DNA of 44,813 nt from Acidobacteriota bacterium (GTDB lineage Bacteria > Acidobacteriota > Terriglobia > 20CM-2-55-15). How positions within the stretch are numbered: position 1 is the stretch's first letter; each line of letters begins with the position of its first letter. This document shows positions 33,605 to 41,806 of this stretch, in pieces. Position numbers and translations under genes: made by a program. The stretch spans positions 1-44,813 of the forward strand of contig JAHFTY010000011.1 in the NCBI GenBank assembly GCA_023265365.1, in the 5' to 3' direction. Under the pieces are notes generated by a model. That model was given only the letters and a program-made list of their open reading frames with translations, did not search any database and was not told the DNA's origin.

Positions 33605-33895
33605 GGAGGGAATCGACACCACCCGGGCGCTTCGCGGCACCCCGCCTCGTCGAGGCGTTGAGGCGTTGAGGAGGGGCTTTGCACAAGAAATCGGTTCGGC
33701 AGTGAGAGGAAGGGATGGCGCGAAGCGCCGGGTGATGTTGATCAGGAAATCGACTTTGTTGAACGAACCGCCCCGCCGCTTCGCGGCACCCCGCCTTGGC
33801 CAAGGCGGGGAAATTTCTTCGTCCTGCGACTTTTTGTGCAAAGCCTCGAGGAGGGGAAGTTTCAGACACGGTGGCGCGAAGCGCCGGGGTGGTTT
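33605..33895 (+). repeat. Compound palindromic repeat element, copy C
   Basis: The 376-bp gap between divergent genes holds a full element (about 33700-33845) flanked by partial ones. The full unit has hairpins GGCGCGAAGCGCC (33717-33729) and GCCGCTTCGCGGC (33775-33787), and the 22-bp palindrome around TTGGCCAA (33789-33810). A second GGCGCGAAGCGCC is at 33873-33885, and a fragment with GCTTCGCGGCACCCCGCC lies at about 33629-33646. It looks like nested or tandem insertions. Confidence 0.85.
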
Positions 33896-33917
33896 TTAGT
33901 CGGGCGCAAAAAGGGGG

Positions 33918-34907
33918 ATGATGCTGGGTAAAGTGTTCGTGACGCGACCGATATTTCAGGAAACCCTTGAGACGCTCCGTCAGGAGATTGATCTTGATGC
34001 GAATCCGGAGGACCGGATTCTGTCGAAAACGGAGTTGATCGAAAAGTTGTCCGGGGTCGACGGTGTGATCTCCCTCGTTACCGATACCATCGATCGAGAA
34101 GTCCTGGAGCGCAGTACGAAACTGAAAGTCGTGGCGAACTTCGGCGTGGGATTCAATAACGTGGATGTCGACACCGCCACAAGGTTGGGTATTGCCGTAA
34201 CGAACACCCCGGGCGTGCTTACGGAAACCACCGCAGATTTTGCCTGGACGTTATTAATGGCGGCAGCACGCCGCATCGCCGAGAGCGCCCGGTTCGTACG
34301 GGCAGGGAAGTTCAAGGCGTGGGGGCCGAAGATGATGCTGGGTTATGACGTCTTCGGCAAGACGCTCGGTTTGATCGGCCTGGGACGCATCGGCCAGGCG
34401 ATGGCCCGGAGGGCGCGCGGTTTCAACATGAAGGTCCTTTTTTACGACACCGAAACTATTCCCGGGAATGTTGTCCAGGAACTTGGCGTCGAGCCCGCGC
34501 CGCTGGACGAACTGTACCGTCGTTCGGACTTCATTTCGCTTCACGTGCCGCTGCTTCCGGTGACGCAACACCTGCTCAACGACGAGACCTTCTCGATGAT
34601 GAAACCCACCTGCATCGTGGTGAACTCCTCGCGCGGCCCGGTCGTCGATGAGAAGGCGCTGGTCCGGGCGCTGAAAAACCGGAAGATCGCGGCAGCCGCT
34701 CTGGACGTTTATGAAAGCGAGCCCCACATCGAACCGGAACTGCTTGAAATGGAGAACGTGGTATTGGCCCCTCACATCGCAAGCGCATCTTATGAAACAC
34801 GCGCCAGGATGTCGTCCATGACTGCCGAAAACGCGCTGGCTGTTCTAAAGGGCAGGCGGCCTCCGAACCTGGTCAACGCCGATGCCTGGGATCGACGTCG
34901 TCGATGA
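33918..34907 (+). CDS. D-2-hydroxyacid dehydrogenase (glyoxylate reductase / glycerate dehydrogenase type)
   Basis: The 329-residue NAD(P)-dependent enzyme has the Rossmann motif GLGRIGQAMA (near 153-162), catalytic Arg in NSSRGPVVDE, catalytic Glu in LDVYESEP and catalytic His in LAPHIASAS. GVGFNNVDVDTA and GVLTETTADFAW are typical of glyoxylate/hydroxypyruvate reductases. It opens a six-gene operon, with ATGA overlap to the LD-carboxypeptidase gene. ATG 33918 and ATG 33921 both follow AAGGGGG closely; the second has better spacing. Confidence 0.92.
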   Translation: MMLGKVFVTRPIFQETLETLRQEIDLDANPEDRILSKTELIEKLSGVDGVISLVTDTIDREVLERSTKLKVVANFGVGFNNVDVDTATRLGIAVTNTPGVLTETTADFAWTLLMAAARRIAESARFVRAGKFKAWGPKMMLGYDVFGKTLGLIGLGRIGQAMARRARGFNMKVLFYDTETIPGNVVQELGVEPAPLDELYRRSDFISLHVPLLPVTQHLLNDETFSMMKPTCIVVNSSRGPVVDEKALVRALKNRKIAAAALDVYESEPHIEPELLEMENVVLAPHIASASYETRARMSSMTAENALAVLKGRRPPNLVNADAWDRRRR

Positions 34908-35836
34908 ACTGGATCAAACCACCGGCGCTCAAGACTGGCGACACGATTGGAATCGTCGCGCCGGCAAGCAGTATCAAGCCCGAACTGTTCGAACAGGGCT
35001 GCCGTGAACTGGAAAGTCTCGGCTTTCGCACGTACTTTCGGCCGGACATCCTCTCGAGCTTTCGATTCTTTGCCGGGCCCGATCAGCGACGCCGCGAGGA
35101 GTTTCTGGAGATGCTCCGAAATCCGGAAATCAAAGCGATCTTCTGTGCCCGGGGAGGCTACGGCAGCGGCCACCTCATTCCGGATCTGACGCCGGAGGTG
35201 CTTCGCGACAACCCGAAAATCATATGCGGCGCCAGCGACATCACGGTCGTATTGGGCGCCATGCAGCGTGCAGGCGTCGTCGGGTTTCACGGCCCGATGG
35301 TTGCGACGTCCATTCGTCAGGGAGCCGGCGGCTATGACCGGACGTTGCTTCGGGACGTATTGCAACATGGGAATGCGGTTCGTTTTCCGTTGCAGGGAAC
35401 GAAGATTCTCAATCCGGGAGTTGCGGAAGGCCGTCTCACCGGAGGTTGTCTCTCCCTGGTGGCCGCCGCGATCGGAACAGCGGCGGAGGCGGACACGGCG
35501 GATTCCATTTTCGTTCTGGAAGACATCGACGCGAAACCCTATCAGATCGACCGGATGATCACCCAATTGATACAGGCCGGAAAGTTCGATGCGGTGCGGG
35601 CAGTGGTTTTCGGCGAGATGCTCCGGTGTTTTCAGCATTCCGATCAGGGTTACATGCTGGAGGATGTTCTGGGCGACCTGCTTCGTCCGCTCGGCATCCC
35701 GATTCTGTTCGGGTTTCCGACCGGACACACGTCCAGGCCGAATCTCATTGTGCCTTTCGGCGTTCGGGCACGCCTCGATTTGAATGACGCTCCGGTCTTC
35801 GAGCTGTTGGAACCTGCAGTAACATCGAATTCATGA
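34904..35836 (+). CDS. ldcA: Muramoyltetrapeptide LD-carboxypeptidase (S66)
   Basis: The 310-residue serine peptidase cuts the terminal D-Ala from recycled murein tetrapeptide. The S66 triad is visible: S111 in CGASDIT, E206 in VLEDID and H275 in PTGHTS. GDTIGIVAPASS and ARGGYGSGHLIPDL are family motifs. It has no signal peptide, so it acts in the cytoplasm. It overlaps the next gene, mpl, by 4 bp. LdcA produces the tripeptide that Mpl ligates, so the pair is a functional unit. Confidence 0.94.
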   Translation: MNWIKPPALKTGDTIGIVAPASSIKPELFEQGCRELESLGFRTYFRPDILSSFRFFAGPDQRRREEFLEMLRNPEIKAIFCARGGYGSGHLIPDLTPEVLRDNPKIICGASDITVVLGAMQRAGVVGFHGPMVATSIRQGAGGYDRTLLRDVLQHGNAVRFPLQGTKILNPGVAEGRLTGGCLSLVAAAIGTAAEADTADSIFVLEDIDAKPYQIDRMITQLIQAGKFDAVRAVVFGEMLRCFQHSDQGYMLEDVLGDLLRPLGIPILFGFPTGHTSRPNLIVPFGVRARLDLNDAPVFELLEPAVTSNS

Positions 35837-37227
35837 AGATTTATCTCATCGGGATTTGCGGGACGGCCATGGCGTCGCTTGCGGGAATGCTGCGCGAGAA
35901 GAAATACGACGTGAGCGGCTCGGACTCTGGCGTGTACCCGCCGATGTCGGACTTCCTGGACCGTCTTGGCATTCCCGTGCATCAAGGCTACAACCCCGAC
36001 CATCTCCGCCAGGACAAGCCGGACCTTGTTGTCATCGGCAATGCGCTGTCCCGTGGAAACCCGGAGATCGAGTACGTCCTGGACACAGGAGTCCGGTACG
36101 CGTCGATGGCGGAGACCGTCAAAGAGCTTTTCATTCGCGGCAAAAACTCCATTGTCATCGCCGGCACCCACGGCAAGACGACGACGACGGCAATGCTCGC
36201 GTGGATGCTCGAGGTGGCGGGGCGGGAGCCGTCGTTTCTCGTCGGGGGGATTGCGGAAAACTTTGGAAAGAGCTTTCAGGTGGCGGATGGCTCCGACTTC
36301 GTCATCGAAGGCGACGAGTACGACACCGCGTTTTTCGACAAGGGTCCCAAGTTTGTCCACTACCTGCCGCGGATTCTGGTGTTGAAGAATATCGAGTTCG
36401 ATCATGCGGACATTTACAAGGATCTTGAAGCGCTCAAGGTCTCGTTCAGACGGCTTCTCAATATCGTTCCGCGAAACGGGCTGATTGTGGCCGGCGTCGA
36501 CAGCCCGGTCGTGGCGGAACTCATTCCGGCTGCGTTCTCGCGTGTGGCGACGGCCGGTTTGGGAGCGGGGGAGTGGCTGGCGCGCAACATCGTTTCGTCG
36601 GAGGAAGGCATGTCCTTCGACGCGTTCCGGGGAGAGGCGAGCATCGGGAGTTTCTCGATACCGATGCTTGGGACGTTCAACGTGCAGAACGCGCTGCACT
36701 GCATCGTCGTCTGCAGGGAACTGGGGATTGAGAACAGGGTTATTCAGCAGGGTCTGTCGACATTCAAAAGCGTGAAACGGCGCATGGAGGTTCGGGGTGA
36801 AGTCGAAGGCGTCCGCGTTTATGACGACTTTGCGCATCATCCCACGGCTGTGTCCGAAACGTTGAAAGCCATTCGCCGGCGCTTTCCGAAGGATCGCGTC
36901 TGGGCTGTGTTCGAGCCCCGCTCGAACACCTGCCGGCGCCGGATTTTCGAACAAGCGTTTATCGAGGCCTTCGATCCGGCCGATCAGGTGGTGATTGCGC
37001 GCGTTTTTGGCGCATCGAAACTTGCGCCCGAAGATGCGTTGTCGCCGGATCGCGTGGTGGAGGGGGTTCGCGCCCGTGGCAGGGAAGCCGTAACCTTCGA
37101 TTCCACCGGAGAGATTGTGGAGTTCATTGGCGGGCAGGCCCGGCCCGGCGATCGTGTGGTGATCATGTCGAATGGCGGCTTCGAGAATATCCATAACCGG
37201 CTTCTGGAAAGGCTTCGACAACGATGA
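35833..37227 (+). CDS. mpl: UDP-N-acetylmuramate:L-alanyl-gamma-D-glutamyl-meso-diaminopimelate ligase
   Basis: The 464-residue Mur ligase attaches recycled tripeptide to UDP-MurNAc. N-terminal UDP-binding MKIYLIGICGTAMASLAGML, ATP P-loop GTHGKTTTT (111-119), metal-binding DEYDTAFFDKGPKF and VYDDFAHHPTAV match Mpl; FEPRSNTC is characteristic. Mpl is distinguished from MurC by GNALSRGNPEIEYVL near 69. It overlaps ldcA (ATGA) and the M61 gene (ATGA). The operon order supports peptidoglycan recycling. Confidence 0.95.
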   Translation: MKIYLIGICGTAMASLAGMLREKKYDVSGSDSGVYPPMSDFLDRLGIPVHQGYNPDHLRQDKPDLVVIGNALSRGNPEIEYVLDTGVRYASMAETVKELFIRGKNSIVIAGTHGKTTTTAMLAWMLEVAGREPSFLVGGIAENFGKSFQVADGSDFVIEGDEYDTAFFDKGPKFVHYLPRILVLKNIEFDHADIYKDLEALKVSFRRLLNIVPRNGLIVAGVDSPVVAELIPAAFSRVATAGLGAGEWLARNIVSSEEGMSFDAFRGEASIGSFSIPMLGTFNVQNALHCIVVCRELGIENRVIQQGLSTFKSVKRRMEVRGEVEGVRVYDDFAHHPTAVSETLKAIRRRFPKDRVWAVFEPRSNTCRRRIFEQAFIEAFDPADQVVIARVFGASKLAPEDALSPDRVVEGVRARGREAVTFDSTGEIVEFIGGQARPGDRVVIMSNGGFENIHNRLLERLRQR

Positions 37228-38705
37228 GACGAATGCTGCTGTTGTTGCTCTTGCTGGTTCAGGCGGTCCCGGCCTTTTCGCAGTCCATTCGCTACAGCGT
37301 GGCCATGCCGCAGCCGTCGTCACATGTTTTTCGGATCGAGATCACAATCGATCATCCGGGCATAACGCCGGTCGAGCTTCGGTTGCCAGTCTGGAACGGG
37401 CTTTATCAGGTCCGGGATTTTTCGCAGTTTGTCCAGAATCTCCAGGCCAACGTGCCGGTGAAACGCGTCGACAAGGATACCTGGCGATTCAGTGTCGGGA
37501 GCGACGACCTGCTCAAAGTGACATATGGCGTCTTCGCGAACGAGTGGGGCGCTTTTTCGAGCGAGCTCAACGAGAGTCATGCTTTCTTCAACAGCGCGGA
37601 CCTTCTGATGATGTGGCCGGCAAAAAGAAGCCTTCCTGTGGAATTGACGGTCAGACCGCCTGCCGGCTGGCAGGTTTCCACAAGCCTGGCCCCGGCAGGG
37701 AGTCCATTGACCTACAAAGCCGAGAACTACGATCACCTCGTGGACTGTCCGGTCGATGTGGGCAAGCTCGATACGTTTACATTCGTGGTGAACGATGTTC
37801 CCTTCAGTATTTCGGTTGACGGGAATCACCGCGAATACGATCGCACCGAGCTTCAAACGATGATCCAGCAGATTGTGCGAACCGAAACCGGGTTCATGAA
37901 CGATATCCCTGTCGGGAAGTACACCTTCCTTTTCCACTTCAATGACGGCGATCGCGGCTCGAGCGGAGGAATGGAGCACCGGGACTCCACGGCCATTCAT
38001 ACCGTCTTCCGGGGAGGCCGAAGCGTTCGCACTGTGGCCGGCGTGGCCGCGCACGAGTTCTTCCACTTGTGGAACGTGAAACGAATCCGGCCCATGGGTC
38101 TGGAACCGGTGGATTACTTCAAGGAGAACTACACGACCGCGCTCTGGTTCTCCGAAGGCGTGACGAGTTATTACGGCGACCTTCTGCTTCGCAGGGGTGG
38201 CCTGTTGAGCAGGCAGGAGTATCTCAATGCGCTCTCCGAAGAAATCCAGGCGCTGCAGAGCCGCGCTGCGCGGAAGACGCAGTCGGCGGCGGAGTCGAGC
38301 CTGTTGACGTGGTACGACAAGTACGACTACTACCGGCAGCCCGATCAGAGTATTTCGTACTACAACAAGGGGCTTCTGATCGGACTGTTGCTCGACCTCC
38401 GGATTCGCGATGCATCGGACAACAAGTTTTCCCTCGATACCGTCATCCGTCACCTGAATGAAAACTACGCCAGGAAGGAACGTCTTTTCGAAGACGATTA
38501 CGGAATCGCCAGGGCGATCGCCGAAGCGACCGGATTGAATCTGGACCGGGAATATCAATCGTACGTCCACACGACCGAGGAGTTGCCTTACGCTGAGGTA
38601 TTGCGTGCCGCGGGACTCGAACTGAACGGCAGCCGCATTCGGGAAGTGCCGAATCCAACGCCGCGCCAGAAGCGCATTCTGGAGTCCTGGCTGACAGGGA
38701 GGTAA
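37224..38705 (+). CDS. Secreted M61 family glycyl aminopeptidase
   Basis: The 493-residue protein has a signal peptide (MRRMLLLLLLLVQAVPAFSQ). The M61 zinc site is HEFFHLWNVKRIRP (H277, E278, H281) with the third ligand E311 in FSEGVTSYYGD. Family blocks RVDKDTW and LMMWPAK lie in the N-terminal beta domain. It is shorter than classical ~600-residue M61 enzymes, and I see no clear C-terminal PDZ domain. It would cleave N-terminal Gly/Ala from peptides in the periplasm. ATGA overlap with mpl suggests envelope-peptide processing as the shared theme (inference). Confidence 0.9.
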   Translation: MRRMLLLLLLLVQAVPAFSQSIRYSVAMPQPSSHVFRIEITIDHPGITPVELRLPVWNGLYQVRDFSQFVQNLQANVPVKRVDKDTWRFSVGSDDLLKVTYGVFANEWGAFSSELNESHAFFNSADLLMMWPAKRSLPVELTVRPPAGWQVSTSLAPAGSPLTYKAENYDHLVDCPVDVGKLDTFTFVVNDVPFSISVDGNHREYDRTELQTMIQQIVRTETGFMNDIPVGKYTFLFHFNDGDRGSSGGMEHRDSTAIHTVFRGGRSVRTVAGVAAHEFFHLWNVKRIRPMGLEPVDYFKENYTTALWFSEGVTSYYGDLLLRRGGLLSRQEYLNALSEEIQALQSRAARKTQSAAESSLLTWYDKYDYYRQPDQSISYYNKGLLIGLLLDLRIRDASDNKFSLDTVIRHLNENYARKERLFEDDYGIARAIAEATGLNLDREYQSYVHTTEELPYAEVLRAAGLELNGSRIREVPNPTPRQKRILESWLTGR

Positions 38706-39122
38706 ATGAGAAACGCTCAATTGATTTATTGCATTGTTTGTGACGACGTTCGCATCGAGATGGGAAACAAGCTCTCGATGATGGGAGTTTTCGAGAACGT
38801 GTTCCTGCCGGCATTCCCGTCGATCCTCTTGAAGTTCTCCGTGGTGAACCACTGGGAGGGCGTCGGCCAGTTCGAAACACAGGTGAAGATCCTGAATCCC
38901 GAGCGCCGCGAGGTGGTGGCCTCGGCTCCTTCGCAGTTTGTCATCGAAGAGCAGGGCTACGCCGACAACATCACGTTCTTCACGAACGTCGCGTTCGACC
39001 GGCCAGGGCCCTACGCGGTTCAAATCTGGATTGATGGGAAGCCGGCTGCCGAGAAACGAATCTTCGTACATCACGTCGCACCGCAAACTCCGGCGCAAAC
39101 GAACTCCACGTCGGTGAACTGA
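38706..39122 (+). CDS. DUF6941-like protein of unknown function
   Basis: The 138-residue product starts at the base after the M61 stop. MRNAQLIYCIVCDDVRIEMGNKLSMMGVF, split here as RNAQLIYCIVCDDVR plus NKLSMMGVFENVF, matches the DUF6941 pattern. The rest is a beta-sandwich-like sequence (FETQVKILNPERREV, GPYAVQIWIDGK), ending with a Pro/Thr-rich tail. It has no signal peptide. The function is unknown; context is the recycling/aminoacyl operon. Confidence 0.7.
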   Translation: MRNAQLIYCIVCDDVRIEMGNKLSMMGVFENVFLPAFPSILLKFSVVNHWEGVGQFETQVKILNPERREVVASAPSQFVIEEQGYADNITFFTNVAFDRPGPYAVQIWIDGKPAAEKRIFVHHVAPQTPAQTNSTSVN

Positions 39123-39131
39123 GACCCGGCA

Positions 39132-40316
39132 ATGGCAACGACGGAACGGCTCTATTACCACAACCCGAATCTTCTCGAGTTCGAAGCGAACGTTCTTGAG
39201 GCGATCCCGCTTGGCGATCGCTTCGGCATTGTTCTGGACCGGACCGCGTTCTATCCCACATCCGGGGGACAGCCTCACGACCTGGGCTCGATCGGCGGAG
39301 TCGAAATTCTCGACGTGTATGAAGACGAGCGCACCGGAGCCATCGTCCATGTCGCGGCCCAGCCCTTCGCCGCCGGGAAAGTGCACGGCCGAGTCGATGC
39401 GGCCCGGCGACGCGACCACATGCAGCAGCATTCCGGCCAGCATGTCCTGTCGCAGGCTTTTGTCGAGCTGTTCAACTGGCCGACGGTGAGCTTTCATCTC
39501 GGCGCAACGAGCTGCACTGTTGATTTGCCGGTCGAGCAGGTGTCGCGCGAACAGGCATCCCGGGCTGAGGAACTGGCCAACCGGATCGTCGACGAGAATC
39601 GAAACGTCGCGGTCTGTTATGTCGCTTCGGAAAACATTGCGGAGGCCGGTTTGAGAAAACCGACCGAACGCGCCGGCGACATTCGTGTGATCGATATTGC
39701 CGGGTTCGACAAATCCGCCTGCGGGGGAACACACGTCCGGATGACCGGCGAGATCGGGCCAATCCTGGTGACCCGCATCGAACGGGTAAAGAAACAAACA
39801 CGCATCGAGTTCTTTTGCGGCGGCCGCGTCTTGCGCTACGCGAGGGATGCGAATCGAGTGCTGGAGTCCATCAGCCAGACGATTTCCGCGTCGCCGCTGG
39901 AATCGGCGGCCGCGGTGAAGACGATCTGGGACGATCTGCAGCGCGCACGGAAACGTATCGAAGCACTCGATTCGAGCCTTCTGGATGTCGAGGCGGCGCA
40001 GTTTCCGGTCGAGAACGGTCTGGCCGTCGGGGCCTTCGAAGGCCGCGGGATCGAAACCATCAAATTGCTGGCTCTGAAGATCTGCGCCCGGCCCGGGCTC
40101 ACCGTGCTTCTTGCCGACAAAAGCGATCAGATTCGCGTGGTCTTCGCGCGATCCGCGGACCGTTCCATGGACGCGGCTGCGGTTCTGAAACAAACGCTGG
40201 AACGGTTCGGCGGGCGCGGCGGCGGAAAAGCAAGCCTGGCCCAGGGGGGAGGACTCGTCGCGGAGAATGCCGCGGTGGTGGTGGAGTTTGCAAAGTCCCT
40301 GGTGACTTCAGTCTAA
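39132..40316 (+). CDS. Alanyl-tRNA editing protein AlaX-L
   Basis: The 394-residue protein is a trans-editing factor that hydrolyses Ser/Gly mis-charged to tRNA-Ala. The editing zinc site is HMQQHSGQHVLS (H100, H104) plus CGGTH (C197, H201). DRTAFYPTSGGQPHD is the N-terminal signature. A C-terminal DHHA1-like domain (~280-394) ends GGRGGGKASLAQGGG, as in full AlaRS. There is no aminoacylation domain, so it is AlaX-L (type II). It ends the operon, 9 bp after DUF6941. No terminator is evident in the 54-bp gap to the convergent gene. Confidence 0.92.
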   Translation: MATTERLYYHNPNLLEFEANVLEAIPLGDRFGIVLDRTAFYPTSGGQPHDLGSIGGVEILDVYEDERTGAIVHVAAQPFAAGKVHGRVDAARRRDHMQQHSGQHVLSQAFVELFNWPTVSFHLGATSCTVDLPVEQVSREQASRAEELANRIVDENRNVAVCYVASENIAEAGLRKPTERAGDIRVIDIAGFDKSACGGTHVRMTGEIGPILVTRIERVKKQTRIEFFCGGRVLRYARDANRVLESISQTISASPLESAAAVKTIWDDLQRARKRIEALDSSLLDVEAAQFPVENGLAVGAFEGRGIETIKLLALKICARPGLTVLLADKSDQIRVVFARSADRSMDAAAVLKQTLERFGGRGGGKASLAQGGGLVAENAAVVVEFAKSLVTSV

Positions 40317-40370
40317 GATGGCGAGTTGTTTCACCTTCGGGAATACCGCTGACTGAAATTCCTACTGGAA

Positions 40371-40907
40371 CTAGCTCAGCGCGGCAGCAATGGCCTGGCC
40401 GAACCGTAACGATTCCTCGGGGCCTTCAGCGGTGATGATGTTCTGGTCCACCACCAGCGACTTCTTTACATAGATGGCGCCGCCCGTCTTTAGTTGCTGA
40501 ATGGCCTGGGGGAGGGAATAGACGGTTGCTTCGCGGTTCGCGAGCAGCTTGGCTTTGGCGAGAATGACCGTGGACAGAGAGATTGCGGCGACGACTTTTC
40601 CGGCGGCCGCCATGGCTGTGGTCAATTCGATAAGTTTTTTGTCGTTCCAGAGGAAATCGGGCACGGAACTTCCGCCGCAGATGACGAGTCCGTTGTAGTC
40701 GTCGGCCTTGGCGTCGGCGATCGCGATTTCCGCCTGCACGGTTCCTCCCTTCATTCCGTGACAGGTTCGCGCCGAGGTCGATGCGACCACGACTTTCGCA
40801 CCCTCGTTTTCCAATGTCTTTCTGGGTTCGAAGAATTCTTCGTCACGAAACTGCGTATGAGGAATCACCATCAGAACCGTCTTGCCGTCGAGCTTTGTAT
40901 CGGGCAT
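40371..40907 (-). CDS. DJ-1/PfpI family protein with Ser at the nucleophile position
   Basis: The 178-residue product has the DJ-1/PfpI fold: VLMVIPHTQFRDEEFFEP with an early acidic residue (E23/E24), DYNGLVICGGSSVPDFLW, and the nucleophile elbow KVVAAISLSTVIL. In relatives this elbow reads AAICLSPVIL, with Cys as nucleophile; here the residue is S110. It could be a Ser-based or inactive variant. It is a single minus-strand gene, convergent with AlaX-L and divergent from map. The ATG is at 40907. Confidence 0.85.
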   Translation of the reverse strand: MPDTKLDGKTVLMVIPHTQFRDEEFFEPRKTLENEGAKVVVASTSARTCHGMKGGTVQAEIAIADAKADDYNGLVICGGSSVPDFLWNDKKLIELTTAMAAAGKVVAAISLSTVILAKAKLLANREATVYSLPQAIQQLKTGGAIYVKKSLVVDQNIITAEGPEESLRFGQAIAAALS

Positions 40908-40957
40908 CCTTCGTCTCCATCAATAAACTTCGCGCCGAATTATAGCGTGCGGCTTGC

Positions 40958-40963
40958 TAAAAT
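40958..40963 (+). promoter_or_regulatory. Leaderless -10 box of map
   Basis: TAAAAT is followed by exactly 6 nt (GAGCCA) and then ATG 40970, the same spacing as mazG and ribA. No Shine-Dalgarno. Confidence 0.55.
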
Positions 40964-40969
40964 GAGCCA

Positions 40970-41719
40970 ATGATCCATTTGAAGAGCGCTCGTGAAATCG
41001 AGCTGATGAAAGGCGCGAGCAGGATTGTCGCTGAAATCCTGCTGGAGTTGCGGGAACAGGCCAGGCAAGGCATGTCGACGGCCGACCTCGACCGGATCGC
41101 CGAAGACCTTATTCACAAAAAGAAAGCCCGGCCCGCATTCAAGGGCTATCGGGGGTTTCCGGCATGTGTCTGCATATCCATCAACGAGGAAGTCGTTCAT
41201 GGGATTCCCTCATCGAAACGGATACTCAAAAACGGAGACATCGTCGGCCTCGATTTTGGCGTCATCTATGATGGTTACTTTGGCGACGCGGCGTTCACCG
41301 TCGCCATCGGCGAGATTCCGGATCACGTCCGGGACCTTCTGAGGGTGACGGAACAAGCGCTTTACGAAGGGATCAAACAAGCTCTCCCCGGAAATTACAT
41401 TGCCGATATTTCTGCTGCCATACAGAAGGCCGCCGAGGCCCATCATTTCGGAATCGTCCGCGAATTCTGCGGTCACGGTATTGGCCGCGCCCTGCACGAA
41501 GATCCTCCGGTTTTGAATTATGCCGGCAACGGGAAAGGTCCGAAGATCAAACCCGGTCTGGTTCTGGCGATCGAGCCGATGATCAACCTTGGAACTGAAA
41601 AAGTGAAGGTTCTGGATGACGGCTGGACGGTCACAACGCTTGACGGAAAGCCCTCGGCTCACTTTGAGCATACGATCGCCGTCACTCCGGATGGGCCGGA
41701 GATCCTTACCCGAGTGTGA
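40970..41719 (+). CDS. map: Methionine aminopeptidase, type I
   Basis: The 249-residue enzyme removes initiator methionine. Metal ligands are in LDFGVIYDGYFGDAA (two Asp), GHGIGRALHEDP (His), IEPM and FEHTIAV (two Glu). AFKGYRGFPACVCISINEEVVHGIPS is the substrate-side region of type I enzymes (shown here in parts: FKGYRGFPACVCISINEE). The N terminus lacks the zinc-finger extension. It stands alone after a -10 box; the following 87 bp (41720-41806) contain only a weak AATCTC/GAGATT hairpin before the convergent VWA gene. Confidence 0.96.
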   Translation: MIHLKSAREIELMKGASRIVAEILLELREQARQGMSTADLDRIAEDLIHKKKARPAFKGYRGFPACVCISINEEVVHGIPSSKRILKNGDIVGLDFGVIYDGYFGDAAFTVAIGEIPDHVRDLLRVTEQALYEGIKQALPGNYIADISAAIQKAAEAHHFGIVREFCGHGIGRALHEDPPVLNYAGNGKGPKIKPGLVLAIEPMINLGTEKVKVLDDGWTVTTLDGKPSAHFEHTIAVTPDGPEILTRV

Positions 41720-41806
41720 GAATCCTGGATTCATTCCGAAGATTTGAGAACTCGAATTCCTTCATTTCAGAATCGAAATCGGAAATCTCGACAATTGAGA
41801 TTGGAA

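Noticed and set aside
33554-33869. Small minus-strand genes within repeat C
   Set aside because: They coincide with repeat units and recur with the DNA in the other copies; no independent ribosome site.
35650-37323. 557-codon minus-strand frame opposite mpl
   Set aside because: Arg/His-rich low-information translation opposite a gene with all Mur-ligase motifs; shadow frame.
37320-40193. 957-codon open frame on the minus strand antisense to M61, DUF6941 and AlaX
   Set aside because: It is a by-product of GC-rich codon use; the plus-strand genes have complete family motifs, and this frame has no recognisable domain or ribosome site.
41720-41806. Terminator between map and the VWA gene
   Set aside because: Only a 6-bp AATCTC/GAGATT stem without a U-tract is present, too weak to call.
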